The notes under the pieces are model-generated. The model searched no databases, was not told the origin of the DNA, and saw nothing but the letters and a program-made list of their open reading frames with translations. Of a stretch of 64,000 nucleotides of DNA, positions 43,482 through 54,104 are shown piece by piece. Numbering within the stretch: position 1 is the stretch's first letter; every line of letters starts with the position of its first letter. The stretch is taken from positions 124,001-188,000 of the forward strand of contig JAHCID010000004.1 in the NCBI GenBank assembly GCA_026129405.1, written 5' to 3'. The position numbers and the translations under genes are program-made. This DNA is from a bacterium. Its GTDB lineage: Bacteria; Desulfobacterota; Binatia; DP-6.

Positions 43482-44216
43482 TTGCCCTCACAAAGCGAGG
43501 CGCTCGCAAAGCTCGCCGAACTACAGCGGGTCGATCAGGGACTGAAGGAGAATACGGAGGCGGTCGCCGCGGGTGAGCGTCGCGTCGCCGAGCTCGAGGA
43601 GACGCTCCAGCGCCAGGAAGCCGCGACGGCTGCCGCGCGCAGCGCCCTCGCCGACCTGAACACGCGTCAGAAGGGGCTCGAAGAGCGGCTTGCCAGCGCC
43701 GAGACCCGCATGAAGGACAAGCGGATGCGCATCACCCGCATTCGCAACGACAAGGAGCTCGGGCTCGCCAAGCGCGAGGTCGAGCTGCTGAAGGAAGAGA
43801 CGAGCCAGGTCGAGACCGAGCTCGTCGGCGTCCTCGAGCAGGTCGACGCCGCCCAGAAGCAGCTCGAGGCGGCCGAAGCCGCGCTGGCGGAGATCACGAC
43901 CGCGCGCGACACCGAGGCGGGCGAGCTGCGCGAGACCGTCGCGCGGCTGAGCTCCGACATCGAGCGCGACAAGGCCCGGCGCGACGAGCTGGTCGGCGGC
44001 GTCGACGGCGATCTGCGCCGCAAGTACGAGCTGATCTTCTCGCGGCGGGGCGGCGTCGCGGTGGTGGCCGTGCGCGGCGGGACCTGCCTCGGCTGCCACA
44101 TGCACGTGCCGCCGCAGCTCTTCATCCAGATCCAGCGCAACGAGCAGGTGATCGCGTGCCCGAATTGCCAGCGCATCCTGTTCTGGCAACCTGAACAAGA
44201 CGCGGCGAACAGCTGA
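43482..44216 (+). CDS. coiled-coil protein with C4-type zinc ribbon
   Basis: A 244-residue protein; TTG 43482 lies 9 bases after a perfect GAGGAGG, which decides the start. Residues 5-185 form a long coiled coil (LAKLAELQRVDQGLKENTEA, ELGLAKREVELLKEETSQ). The C-terminus is a C4 zinc ribbon: TCLGCHMHVPPQLF and IACPNCQRILFW, Cys-x2-Cys twice. The family (zf-RING_7, DUF164-like) is widespread in deltaproteobacteria next to rnpB, often beside a Nif3 protein; a role in RNA or nucleotide metabolism is suspected but unproven. It stands between tRNA(CAU) and rnpB. Confidence 0.88.
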   Translation: MPSQSEALAKLAELQRVDQGLKENTEAVAAGERRVAELEETLQRQEAATAAARSALADLNTRQKGLEERLASAETRMKDKRMRITRIRNDKELGLAKREVELLKEETSQVETELVGVLEQVDAAQKQLEAAEAALAEITTARDTEAGELRETVARLSSDIERDKARRDELVGGVDGDLRRKYELIFSRRGGVAVVAVRGGTCLGCHMHVPPQLFIQIQRNEQVIACPNCQRILFWQPEQDAANS

Positions 44217-44231
44217 GCGTCGCGCGCCGTG

Positions 44232-44619
44232 CGCCGGAGGAGGTCGAGCAGCCGCTCGCCTCACGGCGGGAGGAAAGTCCGGACTCCACAGGGCAGGGTG
44301 GCCGCTAACGGCGGCCCCGGGCGACCGGGGGAAAGTGCAACAGAAAGCAGACCGCCCCGGGCCGCGAGGCCCGGAGCAAGGGTGAAACGGCGAGGTAAGA
44401 GCTCGCCAGATCCGCCGGTGACGGCGGATGCTCGGTAAACCCCACCCGGAGCAAGACCGTGTAGGAGGGAGCCCGGCGGCGACGTCGGGCACGGGTGGCC
44501 CGCCCGCTCCCTCGGGTCGGTCGCACGAACCCGCGGGCAACCGCGGGACCAGAGGAATGGCTGCTGGGTCCGCTTATTGGGCGGATCGACAGAATCCGGC
44601 TTACAGACCTCCTCCGGCG
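44232..44619 (+). ncRNA. rnpB: RNase P RNA, bacterial type A
   Basis: About 388 bases. The ends pair as P1 (CGCCGGAGGAGGTC at 44232 with GACCTCCTCCGGCG at 44606-44619). Conserved regions in order are GAGGAAAGTCCGGACTCCAC, ACAGAAAGCAGACCGCC near 44340, GGTAAGAGCTCGCC near 44393, TGCTCGGTAAACCCC near 44430, and the closing GACAGAATCCGGCTTACAGA (positions 44588-44607). It is the catalytic RNA that matures tRNA 5-prime ends. It lies immediately after the zinc-ribbon gene and before mraZ. Confidence 0.96.
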
Positions 44620-44720
44620 GACGGCGCGCGCCGCAGGGCCATGCGGCGCAACGCTTTCCGCTTCGCATGCGCACGAAAGCCGCAGCCCGCGCGGCTTTGC
44701 GCCCCGGCTACAACAATAGG

Positions 44721-44750
44721 TTGACAGCGGGGGCGGCGGGGGAGTAATGA
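44721..44750 (+). promoter_or_regulatory. main promoter of the dcw cluster (Pmra)
   Basis: A perfect -35 TTGACA at 44721-44726 and a poorer TAATGA at 44745-44750 with an 18-base spacer, located just upstream of the MraZ boxes. It is the only clear promoter before mraZ and probably drives much of the cluster, whose genes mostly overlap. Confidence 0.55.
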
Positions 44751-44763
44751 GCCCGCCGTCGGG

Positions 44764-44809
44764 TGGGGAATCGTGGTGGTAGATGGGGAGCCGGTGGGCG
44801 TGAGTGGTG
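44764..44809 (+). promoter_or_regulatory. five MraZ-type TGGNN repeats
   Basis: TGGGG at 44764, TGGTG at 44774, TGGGG at 44784, TGGGC at 44795 and TGGTG at 44805 recur with spacings of 10, 10, 11 and 10 bases. Known MraZ operators are three or four TGGGN repeats separated by 5 bases, located between the mra promoter and mraZ, exactly as here. The set ends 20 bases before the mraZ start, so MraZ binding would repress its own operon. Confidence 0.7.
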
Positions 44810-44828
44810 AAGATTCCCGTCGGATGTC

Positions 44829-45281
44829 ATGTTCCGCGGCCATTTCGAGCATGCAGTCGATCAGAAGGGGCGGGTCGCCGTTCCCGCTCCCTTCCGCGAG
44901 GCGCTCTCCGCGCTCCCGGACGAGCGTCTCGTGGTCACGAAGTTCATGTTGGGTGGGAAGCGGTGTCTCGACGCCTACCCGCTCGCGTCCTGGCGGACGC
45001 TCGAAGAGAAGGTTCTCGCAAAGGAGCGTTTCGACCCCAAGATGATGGCCTTCCGGAACGTCTACATCTCCGGCGCGGCCGAGGTCGCGTGCGACGGTCA
45101 GGGCCGCATCCTGCTGCCGCCGACGCTGCGGCAGTACGCGGGCATCGCGGAGGCGGCCACCATCGTCGGCGACGTCGACAAGTTCCGCATCTGGGATCGG
45201 CAGAGCTGGCACGGACTCTTCGAGGAGCAGGAGCGGCTCGTCTTCGACGACCCGCACTTCCTCGCCGATCTGGACATCTGA
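44829..45281 (+). CDS. mraZ: transcriptional regulator MraZ
   Basis: A 150-residue protein with two AbrB-like swapped-hairpin repeats. The first reads FRGHFEHAVDQKGRVAVPAP, the second AAEVACDGQGRILLPPTLRQ; both carry the DxKGR/DxQGR core that binds TGGGN repeats. MraZ forms ring-shaped octamers and represses the dcw operon. The ATG at 44829 follows the operator by 20 bases; an ATG at 44824 is out of frame. No strong ribosome site is seen. Confidence 0.95.
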   Translation: MFRGHFEHAVDQKGRVAVPAPFREALSALPDERLVVTKFMLGGKRCLDAYPLASWRTLEEKVLAKERFDPKMMAFRNVYISGAAEVACDGQGRILLPPTLRQYAGIAEAATIVGDVDKFRIWDRQSWHGLFEEQERLVFDDPHFLADLDI

Positions 45282-45342
45282 GCAGAGCAACCACGTAATC
45301 GCGCGCGCCGCAGGGGTGCGGCGGAGGAGGAGGGGCGGTACG

Positions 45343-46362
45343 GTGACGGCGGACAGCGCTGCGGTACGACGTGGCGACGAGCCGCCGATGACGATCGACG
45401 AGACGGACGCCGGGCCGGGGGGCACAGCCCATGTATCGGTGCTGGAGGGGCAGGTGGTGGGGGGGCTGCGCCCCCGGCCGGGCGCCCGTCTCGTGGATGC
45501 GACGCTGGGAGCGGGCGGACATGCCGCCGCGCTCCTCGCCGCGGCGCCGGGCAGCGAGCTGCTCGGTCTCGATCGCGACCCCGACGCCCTCGAGCGAGCC
45601 CGGACGCGGCTCGCGCCGTTCGGCGCCCGCGTCCGCCTCCGCCACGGCTCCTTCGCCGACCTGGCCGTGCATCTCGCCGCGGTCGGCTGGGACGCCGTCG
45701 ACGGCATCCTGCTCGACCTCGGCGTCAGCTCGATGCAGCTCGACGATCCCGCCCGCGGCTTCAGCTTCCGCGGCGCCGGCCCCCTCGACATGCGCATGGA
45801 TCCGACGACGGGCGCGACCGCGGCCGACGTCGTCAACGCGTGGGACGAGGCCGCGCTGGCCGACGTCGTCGCCCGCTTCGGCGAGGAGCCGCGAGCCCGC
45901 GCCGTCGCCCGCGCCATCGTGCGCGCGCGACCCATCCGCGACACGGCGCACCTCGCCGAGGTGGTCGCGCGCGTCGTTGGCCAGAGGCGCCCCGGCCATC
46001 ATCCGGCGACGCGAACGTTCCAGGGCATCCGCATCGCCGTGAACGGCGAGCTCGACGCGCTCGAGCGGGTGCTCGCCGCGGCGGTCGGGCTCCTGCGTCC
46101 AGGCGGCCGCCTCGCCGTGCTCGCCTACCACTCGCTGGAGGATCGTCTCGTGAAGGACGCGTTCCGTCGCTGGTCGACGGCCTGCACGTGCCCGCCGGGC
46201 CTGCCGCGCTGCGTGTGCGGCGGTCGCGCGACGGTGCGCCTCGTCGGCGCGCGGCCGATCCGGCCCGACGCGGCGGAGATCGCACGCAACCCGCGCGCCC
46301 GCAGCGCCCGGCTGCGCCTTGCCGAGCGCCTCGCGGGCGATCCCGGGGAGACCGCCCCGTGA
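45343..46362 (+). CDS. rsmH: 16S rRNA (cytosine1402-N4)-methyltransferase
   Basis: A 339-residue MraW/RsmH methyltransferase. HVSVLEGQVVGGLRPRPGAR is the family start; the SAM loop is DATLGAGGHAAALL. DGILLDLGVSSMQLDDPARG, FSFRGAGPLDMRMDP, RTFQGIRIAVNGEL and LAVLAYHSLEDRLVKDAFR complete the signatures. GTG 45343 follows GAGGAGGAGGGG; an internal ATG at 45388 is possible and would drop 15 residues without loss of motifs. The TGA overlaps ftsL as GTGA. Confidence 0.95.
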   Translation: MTADSAAVRRGDEPPMTIDETDAGPGGTAHVSVLEGQVVGGLRPRPGARLVDATLGAGGHAAALLAAAPGSELLGLDRDPDALERARTRLAPFGARVRLRHGSFADLAVHLAAVGWDAVDGILLDLGVSSMQLDDPARGFSFRGAGPLDMRMDPTTGATAADVVNAWDEAALADVVARFGEEPRARAVARAIVRARPIRDTAHLAEVVARVVGQRRPGHHPATRTFQGIRIAVNGELDALERVLAAAVGLLRPGGRLAVLAYHSLEDRLVKDAFRRWSTACTCPPGLPRCVCGGRATVRLVGARPIRPDAAEIARNPRARSARLRLAERLAGDPGETAP

Positions 46363-46733
46363 GCGCGAGCGCCGCCCGCTCCACCGCCGGCGCGCCGCGC
46401 GTGCTCGCGGTGCGCCGGCCGCTCGTGCGTCCGGTCGGCGATCCGCGCCGCCTGCTGCGCATCATGCGCAGCCGGCTCGTGCGCCGCATGCTGCTGCTCG
46501 GCGGCGTGCTGATCGCGCTCTGCATGACGCAGGTCTGGCTCCAGCTCCAGGTCGTGCGCATCGGCTACGAGCTCCAGGCCGCGCGCCAGATGGCGCAGCG
46601 CCTCGACCAGGAGCACCGCGAGCTCCAGGCCGAGCTGGCGATGCTGCGCGACCCGGCGAAGCTGTCCGAGGTGGCGCGCACCCGGCTCGGTCTCGTCGAT
46701 CCGCAGCGTGGTCAGGTGGTGCCGCTGCCATGA
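46359..46733 (+). CDS. ftsL: cell division protein FtsL
   Basis: A 124-residue bitopic membrane protein. A basic cytoplasmic tail (about 1-45) is followed by one transmembrane segment (MLLLGGVLIALCMTQVWL) and a periplasmic leucine-zipper-like coil (ELQAARQMAQRLDQEHRELQ), then LSEVARTRLGLVDPQRGQVV, the usual FtsL end. It bridges FtsQ/FtsB and FtsW/FtsI at the septum. It overlaps rsmH (GTGA) and ftsI (ATGA). Confidence 0.88.
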   Translation: MSASAARSTAGAPRVLAVRRPLVRPVGDPRRLLRIMRSRLVRRMLLLGGVLIALCMTQVWLQLQVVRIGYELQAARQMAQRLDQEHRELQAELAMLRDPAKLSEVARTRLGLVDPQRGQVVPLP

Positions 46734-48753
46734 GCGGCGGCGCACTCAGCCGCGGGCGCCTGATCGCGGTCGGCGGCGTCTTCGCGCTCTTTCTCGGGCT
46801 GCTGCTCGCGCGCGCCGTCGACCTGACAGTGGTGCGCGGGCCCGAGTTCGCGCGCCGCGCCGCCCGCCAGCACACGAAGCGCATGGCGCTCGTTCCCCAT
46901 CGCGGCGAGATCGTCGACCGCAACGGCGACATGCTCGCCCTGTCGCTCAACGTGCCGTCGATCTACGTCCGTCCGCGCGAGCTCGGGGCCGAAGGGCGCG
47001 CGCGGTTGCCGGAGGTGGCGCACGCGCTCGGGCTGTCGCCGAAATGGGCCTTGGAGCAGATCGACAAGGGCCAGCCGTTCGTCTGGCTGAAGCGCCAGGC
47101 GCTGCCGCGCGAGCTCGAGGCGGTGCGCGCGCTCGGCGTCCCCGGCGTCGACTACTTCGACGAGGCCCGGCGCGTGTATCCGCACGGTGCGCTCGCGGCG
47201 CACGTCCTCGGCTTCGTCGGCACCGACGCGCAGGGCCTCGGCGGCCTCGAGCGCCGCTTCGATCGCGAGATCCGCGGCGAGGTGCAGACCATCGACGTCG
47301 CGCGCGACGCCCACGGGCGCGCCTTCCTGCGCACCGACGGCGCGCAGGCGCAGGCCGGGCCGCCGCGCGGCAGCCGCGTCGAGCTGACGATCGACGCGAC
47401 CATCCAGGCGGCCGTCGAGCGCGAGCTCGCGGCCGGCGTCGCCAACGCGAAGGCGGCGGCCGGCATCGCCATCGTCCTCGACCCGTGGACCGGCGAGGTG
47501 ATGGCGCTGGCGAACGTGCCGACGTTCAACCCGAACGATCGCGCCCAGTGGGGCGACCACCGCAACAAGGACCGTCTCCGCAACCGGGCGGTGACGGATC
47601 CGTTCGAGCCCGGCTCGACGTTCAAGGCGTTCCTCGCCGCCGCGGCGCTCGACCTCGGCGCGGTGACCCCGAGCGAGCGCTTCTTCGCCGAGAACGGCGC
47701 CTACAAGGTCGGCAAGTGGACCATCAACGACGCCCACCCGCACGGCTGGCTGTCGTTCTCCGAGGTGATCCAGGTTTCGAGCAACATCGGCTGCACGAAG
47801 GTCGGCCTGCGCCTCGGCAGCGAGCGCTACCACGACTATCTCCGCCGCTTCGGCTTCGGCGAGCCGACGGGCATCGAGCTGCCGTCGGAGAGCGGCGGCA
47901 TCATGCGGCCGCTGTCGCGGTGGACGCGCATCGACCTCACGGTGCAGAGCTTCGGGCAGGGCATCTCGGTGACGCCGCTGCAGATGGCGGCCGCATACGG
48001 TGCGATCGCGAACGGCGGCACCCTCATGCGGGCGCACCTCGTGCGCCGCATCGTCGCTCCGGACGGCCGCGTGACCTACGAGAACGGCCCGCGCCCCGTG
48101 CGCCGGGTGCTGGGTGAGGACGCGGCGCACACGACGACCGAGCTGCTCCGCCGCGTGGTCGAGGAGAAGGGCGGCACCGGCGGGCGCGCCAGGCTCGAGG
48201 ACTTCTCGGTTGCAGGGAAGACGGGGACGGCGCAGAAGGTGTCGCCAGGCTCCCGTGGCTACAGCTCGAAACGCATCGGTTCCTTCGTCGGCTTCGTGCC
48301 GGCCGACCACCCGCGGGCGGTGATCGTGGTGTCGATCGACGAGCCGACGACGGCGACCTACGGGGGCGTCGTCGCCGCCCCCGTCTTCAAGGCCATCGCG
48401 CTCCAGACGCTGAAGGTGCTGGGCGTCAGCGCGCCCGCGCATCCCGAGCCGGCGCCGGCACCGGCGCCGCCCGCGGGCCGGCCGTCGCGCCCGAGCCGTG
48501 TCGTGCAGGTCGCCGACGTCGCTCCGGTGCCGTCCGCCGCCGAGCTGCTCGACGCCGGCGAGCCGCGCACGCCGAGCTTCCTCGGCCTCTCCCTGCGCGA
48601 GGCCCTCACCCGTGCCCACGCCCAAGGCTGGGCCGTCGAGATCCGCGGCAGCGGCTGGGTCGCCGGACAGCAGCCGCCGCCGGGCGCTCCGCTCGCGGAC
48701 GATCGGCGCCTGGCCCTCGAGCTCCGTCCCGATCGTCCCCTCGCGCAGCCGTG

Positions 48754-48754
<1 letters not shown>
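46730..48754 (+). CDS. ftsI: septal peptidoglycan transpeptidase FtsI (PBP3) with a PASTA-like end
   Basis: A 674-residue class B penicillin-binding protein. One N-terminal membrane anchor (GRLIAVGGVFALFLGLLLA) leads to a pedestal domain with VPHRGEIVDRNGDMLALSLN. The transpeptidase motifs are S296-TFK (EPGSTFKAF), S350-SN (QVSSNIGC) and K497-TGT (AGKTGTAQKV). A Pro/Ala linker near 565-590 connects to a C-terminal PASTA-type domain (SFLGLSLREALTRAHAQGW). It crosslinks septal peptidoglycan with FtsW. Its coding sequence overlaps ftsL and murE. Confidence 0.96.
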
Positions 48755-50262
<1,508 letters not shown>

Positions 50263-50272
50263 GGCCGGCCCG

Positions 50273-51691
50273 ATGAGCGCCTCCACCGAGCGCCTGGCGG
50301 CCGTGCTGCCGCTGACCCTCGCCGAGGTCCTCGCCGCCACCGGGGGGGAGCTGACGCGCCTCGGGGTACGCACGGTCTTCACCGGCGTCGCCACCGACAC
50401 GCGCGTGCTCGAGCCGGGCGAGCTCTTCGTCGCCATCCGGGGCGACACGCACGACGGCCATACCCACCTCGCCGAGGCGGCGCGGCGCGGGGCGGGCGCG
50501 GTGATCGTCGAGCGGGCGCACGCCGACGCCGACCTGCCGTGCGGCGTGGTCGCCGTGCGCGAGAGCCTCGCCGCCCTGGGCGATCTCGCCGCCCACCATC
50601 GTCGCCGGCTGCGCGCCCGGGTGCTGGCCGTGGCCGGGAGCAACGGCAAGACGACCACCAAGGAGATGCTGGCCGCGATCCTGCGTCACGCGTTCGGCCC
50701 CGATGCGGTCGTCCACACGCGCGGCTCGCAGAACAACCTCGTCGGCCTGCCGCTGACGCTGCTGCGCGCGCGCGACGAGCGCGTCGTCGTGCTCGAGCTC
50801 GGCATGAACGGGCCGGGCGAGGTGTGGCGGCTGGCCGAGATCGCCGTGCCCGACGCGGGCGTGATCACCTGCGTCGCCGCCGAGCACCTGGAGGGCGTCG
50901 GCTCGCTGCACGGCGCCGCCGAGGCCGAGGCCGAGCTGTTCCGGCGCCTGCGGCCGTCCGCCACCGCCGTCGTCAACGCCGACGATCCGCTCGTCGAGCG
51001 TGCCGCCGCAGCGGCGCCGGGCCCGACGTTGCGCTTCGGCCGGCGCGGCGAGGTCCACGCCGAGGACACGATCGATCACGGCCTCGACGGCACGAGCTTC
51101 CGCCTCGTGACGCCGCACGGCGCCGCCGACGTGCGCCTGCGCGTGCCCGGCCGGCACAACGTCTCCAACGCGCTCGCCGCCGCCGCGATGGCGCACCTCG
51201 CGGGTGTCGAGCCCGTCGCCGTCGCCGAGGCGCTGGCAGCCTTCGAGCCGCCCAGCATGCGCATGCAGGTGGTGCGGCTGGCGTCGGGCGTGACCGTCAT
51301 CAACGACGCCTACAACGCCAACCCGGGCTCGATGGCCGCCGCCCTCGAGACGCTGGCACGCAGCCGCGCGACGCGCCGTCTCGCCGCGCTCGGCGAGATG
51401 CTCGAGCTGGGGGACGCGGCCGAGGCGGCGCACGCGGCGCTCGGCGAGGCGGCGGCCGCGGCCGACGTCGACGGTCTCTGGCTCATCGGCACGCATGCCG
51501 CGCTGGTGCGGGCGGGTGCCGAGGCGGCCGGCCTGCCGCCGGAGCGCATCACCGTCGCCGCCACGCACGAGGAGCTGGCCGAGCGCCTGCGCACGGCGTG
51601 CGCGCCCGGCGACCTCCTCCTTCTCAAGGGCTCGCGAGGCGCCGCGCTCGAGCGCGTCCTCGCCCATCTCGCCGCGGAGACCGCCCGGTGA
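50273..51691 (+). CDS. murF: UDP-MurNAc-tripeptide--D-Ala-D-Ala ligase
   Basis: A 472-residue Mur ligase that adds D-Ala-D-Ala. Motifs: VFTGVATDTRVLEPGELFVA in the N-terminal domain, AVAGSNGKTTTKEMLAAIL (ATP loop), SQNNLVGLPLTLLRARDER, LGMNGPGEVWRLAEIA, and NDAYNANPGSMAAALETLA in the C-terminal domain, all MurF-specific. It starts 10 bases after murE and its TGA overlaps the mraY ATG. The D-Ala-D-Ala ligase that feeds it is not encoded in this window. Confidence 0.95.
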   Translation: MSASTERLAAVLPLTLAEVLAATGGELTRLGVRTVFTGVATDTRVLEPGELFVAIRGDTHDGHTHLAEAARRGAGAVIVERAHADADLPCGVVAVRESLAALGDLAAHHRRRLRARVLAVAGSNGKTTTKEMLAAILRHAFGPDAVVHTRGSQNNLVGLPLTLLRARDERVVVLELGMNGPGEVWRLAEIAVPDAGVITCVAAEHLEGVGSLHGAAEAEAELFRRLRPSATAVVNADDPLVERAAAAAPGPTLRFGRRGEVHAEDTIDHGLDGTSFRLVTPHGAADVRLRVPGRHNVSNALAAAAMAHLAGVEPVAVAEALAAFEPPSMRMQVVRLASGVTVINDAYNANPGSMAAALETLARSRATRRLAALGEMLELGDAAEAAHAALGEAAAAADVDGLWLIGTHAALVRAGAEAAGLPPERITVAATHEELAERLRTACAPGDLLLLKGSRGAALERVLAHLAAETAR

Positions 51692-52767
51692 TGCTCTACG
51701 TCCTGCTCTTCGACCTGCACACACGCTGGCCGCCGCTGAACGTGTTCAAGTACATCACGTTCCGCACGCTGCTGGCGGCGCTGACGGCGCTGACGCTGTC
51801 GCTGCTGCTCGGGCCCGTGCTCATCCGCCGCCTCCAGGCGATGCAGATCGGCCAGTCGATCCGCGACGACGGCCCCGCGGCCCACGCCACCAAGGCCGGG
51901 ACGCCGACCATGGGCGGCACGCTGATCCTCTTCACGCTCGTGCTCTCGACGCTGCTGCTCGCCGATCCGTCGGCGCACTACGTGTGGGTGGCGGTGCTGG
52001 TGACGCTCGGCCACGGCCTGATCGGCTTCTTCGACGACTTCGCCAAGGTCCGCAAGCGCAACTCCGCCGGCCTCTCGGGTCGCGTGCGGCTCGCCTGCGA
52101 GCTCGTGATCGGCGCCGCCGCGGCGGCCGTGATCTACGCCTGGTCGGAGCAGGGCGGGCAGATCACGATGCCGTTCTTCAAGGACGTCCGTCCCGATCTC
52201 GGGCTCTGGTACATCCCGTTCGGCGCCCTCGTGATCGCCGGCGCCGCCAACGCGGTGAACCTCACCGACGGCCTCGACGGGCTCGCCATCGGCCCCGTCA
52301 TGGTCGCGGGCACCACGTACATGATCTTCGCCTACGTGGCCGGCAACGCGCGCATCGCCGAGTACCTCCAGATCCCGTACGTCGCCGGCGCCGGCGAGCT
52401 GGCCGTCTTCTGCGGCGCGCTCGCGGCCGCCGGCATGGGCTTCCTGTGGTACAACGCCTATCCGGCGCAGATGTTCATGGGCGACGTCGGCTCGCTGGCG
52501 CTCGGCGCCGCGCTCGGCGTCGTGGCCCTCATCACCCGCCAGGAGATCGTGCTGCTGCTGGTCGGCGGCGTGTTCGTGATCGAGACGCTGTCGGTGATCG
52601 GCCAGGTCGCCTCGTTCAAGCTGCGGCGCAAGCGCATCTTCCGCATGGCGCCGATCCACCACCACTTCGAGCTCCTCGGCTGGCCCGAGCCGCAGATCAT
52701 CGTCCGTGCCTGGATCGTCGCGATCATCTGCGCGCTGCTCGCCCTGTCGACGCTGAAGCTGCGCTGA
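51691..52767 (+). CDS. mraY: phospho-MurNAc-pentapeptide transferase
   Basis: A 358-residue, ten-helix membrane enzyme that makes lipid I on undecaprenyl phosphate. Conserved cytoplasmic loops are HATKAGTPTMGGTLIL, GHGLIGFFDDFAKVRKRNS (Asp pair), NAVNLTDGLDGLAIGP, AYPAQMFMGDVGSLALGAAL (catalytic Asp) and MAPIHHHFELLGWPEPQ. Length and motif order are standard. TGATG overlap with murF; murD starts 2 bases after its stop. Confidence 0.96.
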   Translation: MLYVLLFDLHTRWPPLNVFKYITFRTLLAALTALTLSLLLGPVLIRRLQAMQIGQSIRDDGPAAHATKAGTPTMGGTLILFTLVLSTLLLADPSAHYVWVAVLVTLGHGLIGFFDDFAKVRKRNSAGLSGRVRLACELVIGAAAAAVIYAWSEQGGQITMPFFKDVRPDLGLWYIPFGALVIAGAANAVNLTDGLDGLAIGPVMVAGTTYMIFAYVAGNARIAEYLQIPYVAGAGELAVFCGALAAAGMGFLWYNAYPAQMFMGDVGSLALGAALGVVALITRQEIVLLLVGGVFVIETLSVIGQVASFKLRRKRIFRMAPIHHHFELLGWPEPQIIVRAWIVAIICALLALSTLKLR

Positions 52768-52769
52768 CC

Positions 52770-54104
52770 ATGCCCTCGCTGCCGCGCCGCGCCCTCGTCG
52801 TGGGCTTCCGTCGCACCGGCCAGGCGGTGGCGCGGGTGCTGCGCGACCACGGCGTCGCCGTGCGCGTCGCCGACGCCCGGGACGCGACGGCGCTGGGCGT
52901 CGAGCCGGCGGCGTGGCCCGACGTGGAGCTGCGGCTCGGCACCGACGTCGCCGACGCGCTCGGCGACGCCGAGCTGGTCGTGCCGAGCCCGGGCGTGCCG
53001 CGCGGTGCGCCGGTGCTCGCGGCTGCATGCGCAGCCGGCGTGCCGGTGTGGAGCGAGATCGAGCTGGCCGCCCGGCTGCTCGCGTGCCCGATCGTCGGCA
53101 TCACCGGCACGAACGGCAAGAGCACGACGACGACGCTCGTCGGCGCCGCGCTGGCCGCCGACCGCCCGACCTTCACCGGCGGCAACCTCGGCACGCCGCT
53201 CGCCCTCGCGGTCGCCGCCGCGCCCGCGATCGCGGTGGCGGAGATCTCGACCTTCCAGCTGGAGTGGACCGAGCGCTTCCGCCCCGCGGTGGGCGCGCTG
53301 CTCAACGTCACGCCCGACCACCTCGATCGGCACGCCGACTTCGCCGAGTACCGCGACCTGAAGGCCCGGCTGTTCGTCGCGCAGACGGCCGGCGACCACG
53401 CGGTGCTGAACCGCGACGATCCCGAGACCTGGGCGCTGCGCGAGCGGCTCGCCGCGCGCGTGACGTCGTTCGGGTGGAGCGCGGTGGCGGCCGGCGCCTT
53501 CGTCGACGGCGACGCCGTCGTCTGGCGCGTCCCGGGCGCGGCGGAGGAGCGCTACGGCCTCGGCCGCACGCGGCTGCGCGGCCGGCACAACGTCGAGAAC
53601 GTCTGCGCTGCGGTCGCCATCGCCCGCCTCGCCGGCGCGCCGCCCGCCGGCGTGCAGGCCGCGATCGACGGCATCGAGCCGCTGCCGCACCGCCTGGCGT
53701 TGGTCGCCGAGCGGGGTGGGGTGGCGTGGTGGGACGATTCCAAGGCCACCAACGTCGGCGCGGCGGTGAAGAGCCTCGAGTCGTTCGACGGGCCCGTGCT
53801 GCTCCTCGCGGGCGGCGTCGACAAGGGCGGCGACTATGCGCCGCTGGCCGCCGCCGCGCGCCGCTCCGTGCGCCAGGCGCTCGTCTTCGGCGCGGCGCGC
53901 GAGCGCATCGCCGCCGCGCTCGGGGCCGCCTCGGTGCCCGTGCGGATGGTCGCGTCGCTGCCCGTCGCGGTGGAGGCGGCGGCCGCCGCCGCGCGTCCCG
54001 GCGACAGCGTGCTGCTGGCGCCGGCGTGCGCCAGCTTCGACATGTTCGCGGACTATGCGGCGCGGGGCCGGGCGTTCCGCGCCGCCGTGGAGGCCCTGCC
54101 ATGA
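52770..54104 (+). CDS. murD: UDP-MurNAc-L-Ala--D-Glu ligase
   Basis: A 444-residue Mur ligase adding D-glutamate. A Rossmann-type N-terminal domain (RALVVGFRRTGQAVARVLRD) and LVVPSPGVPRGAPVLAAAC precede the ATPase (GITGTNGKSTTTTLVG, FTGGNLGTPLALAV, LLNVTPDHLDRHADFAEYRD). The C-terminal domain has WWDDSKATNVGAAVKSLESF and LLAGGVDKGGDYAPLA. Standard size. The stop overlaps the ftsW ATG by four bases. Confidence 0.95.
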   Translation: MPSLPRRALVVGFRRTGQAVARVLRDHGVAVRVADARDATALGVEPAAWPDVELRLGTDVADALGDAELVVPSPGVPRGAPVLAAACAAGVPVWSEIELAARLLACPIVGITGTNGKSTTTTLVGAALAADRPTFTGGNLGTPLALAVAAAPAIAVAEISTFQLEWTERFRPAVGALLNVTPDHLDRHADFAEYRDLKARLFVAQTAGDHAVLNRDDPETWALRERLAARVTSFGWSAVAAGAFVDGDAVVWRVPGAAEERYGLGRTRLRGRHNVENVCAAVAIARLAGAPPAGVQAAIDGIEPLPHRLALVAERGGVAWWDDSKATNVGAAVKSLESFDGPVLLLAGGVDKGGDYAPLAAAARRSVRQALVFGAARERIAAALGAASVPVRMVASLPVAVEAAAAAARPGDSVLLAPACASFDMFADYAARGRAFRAAVEALP

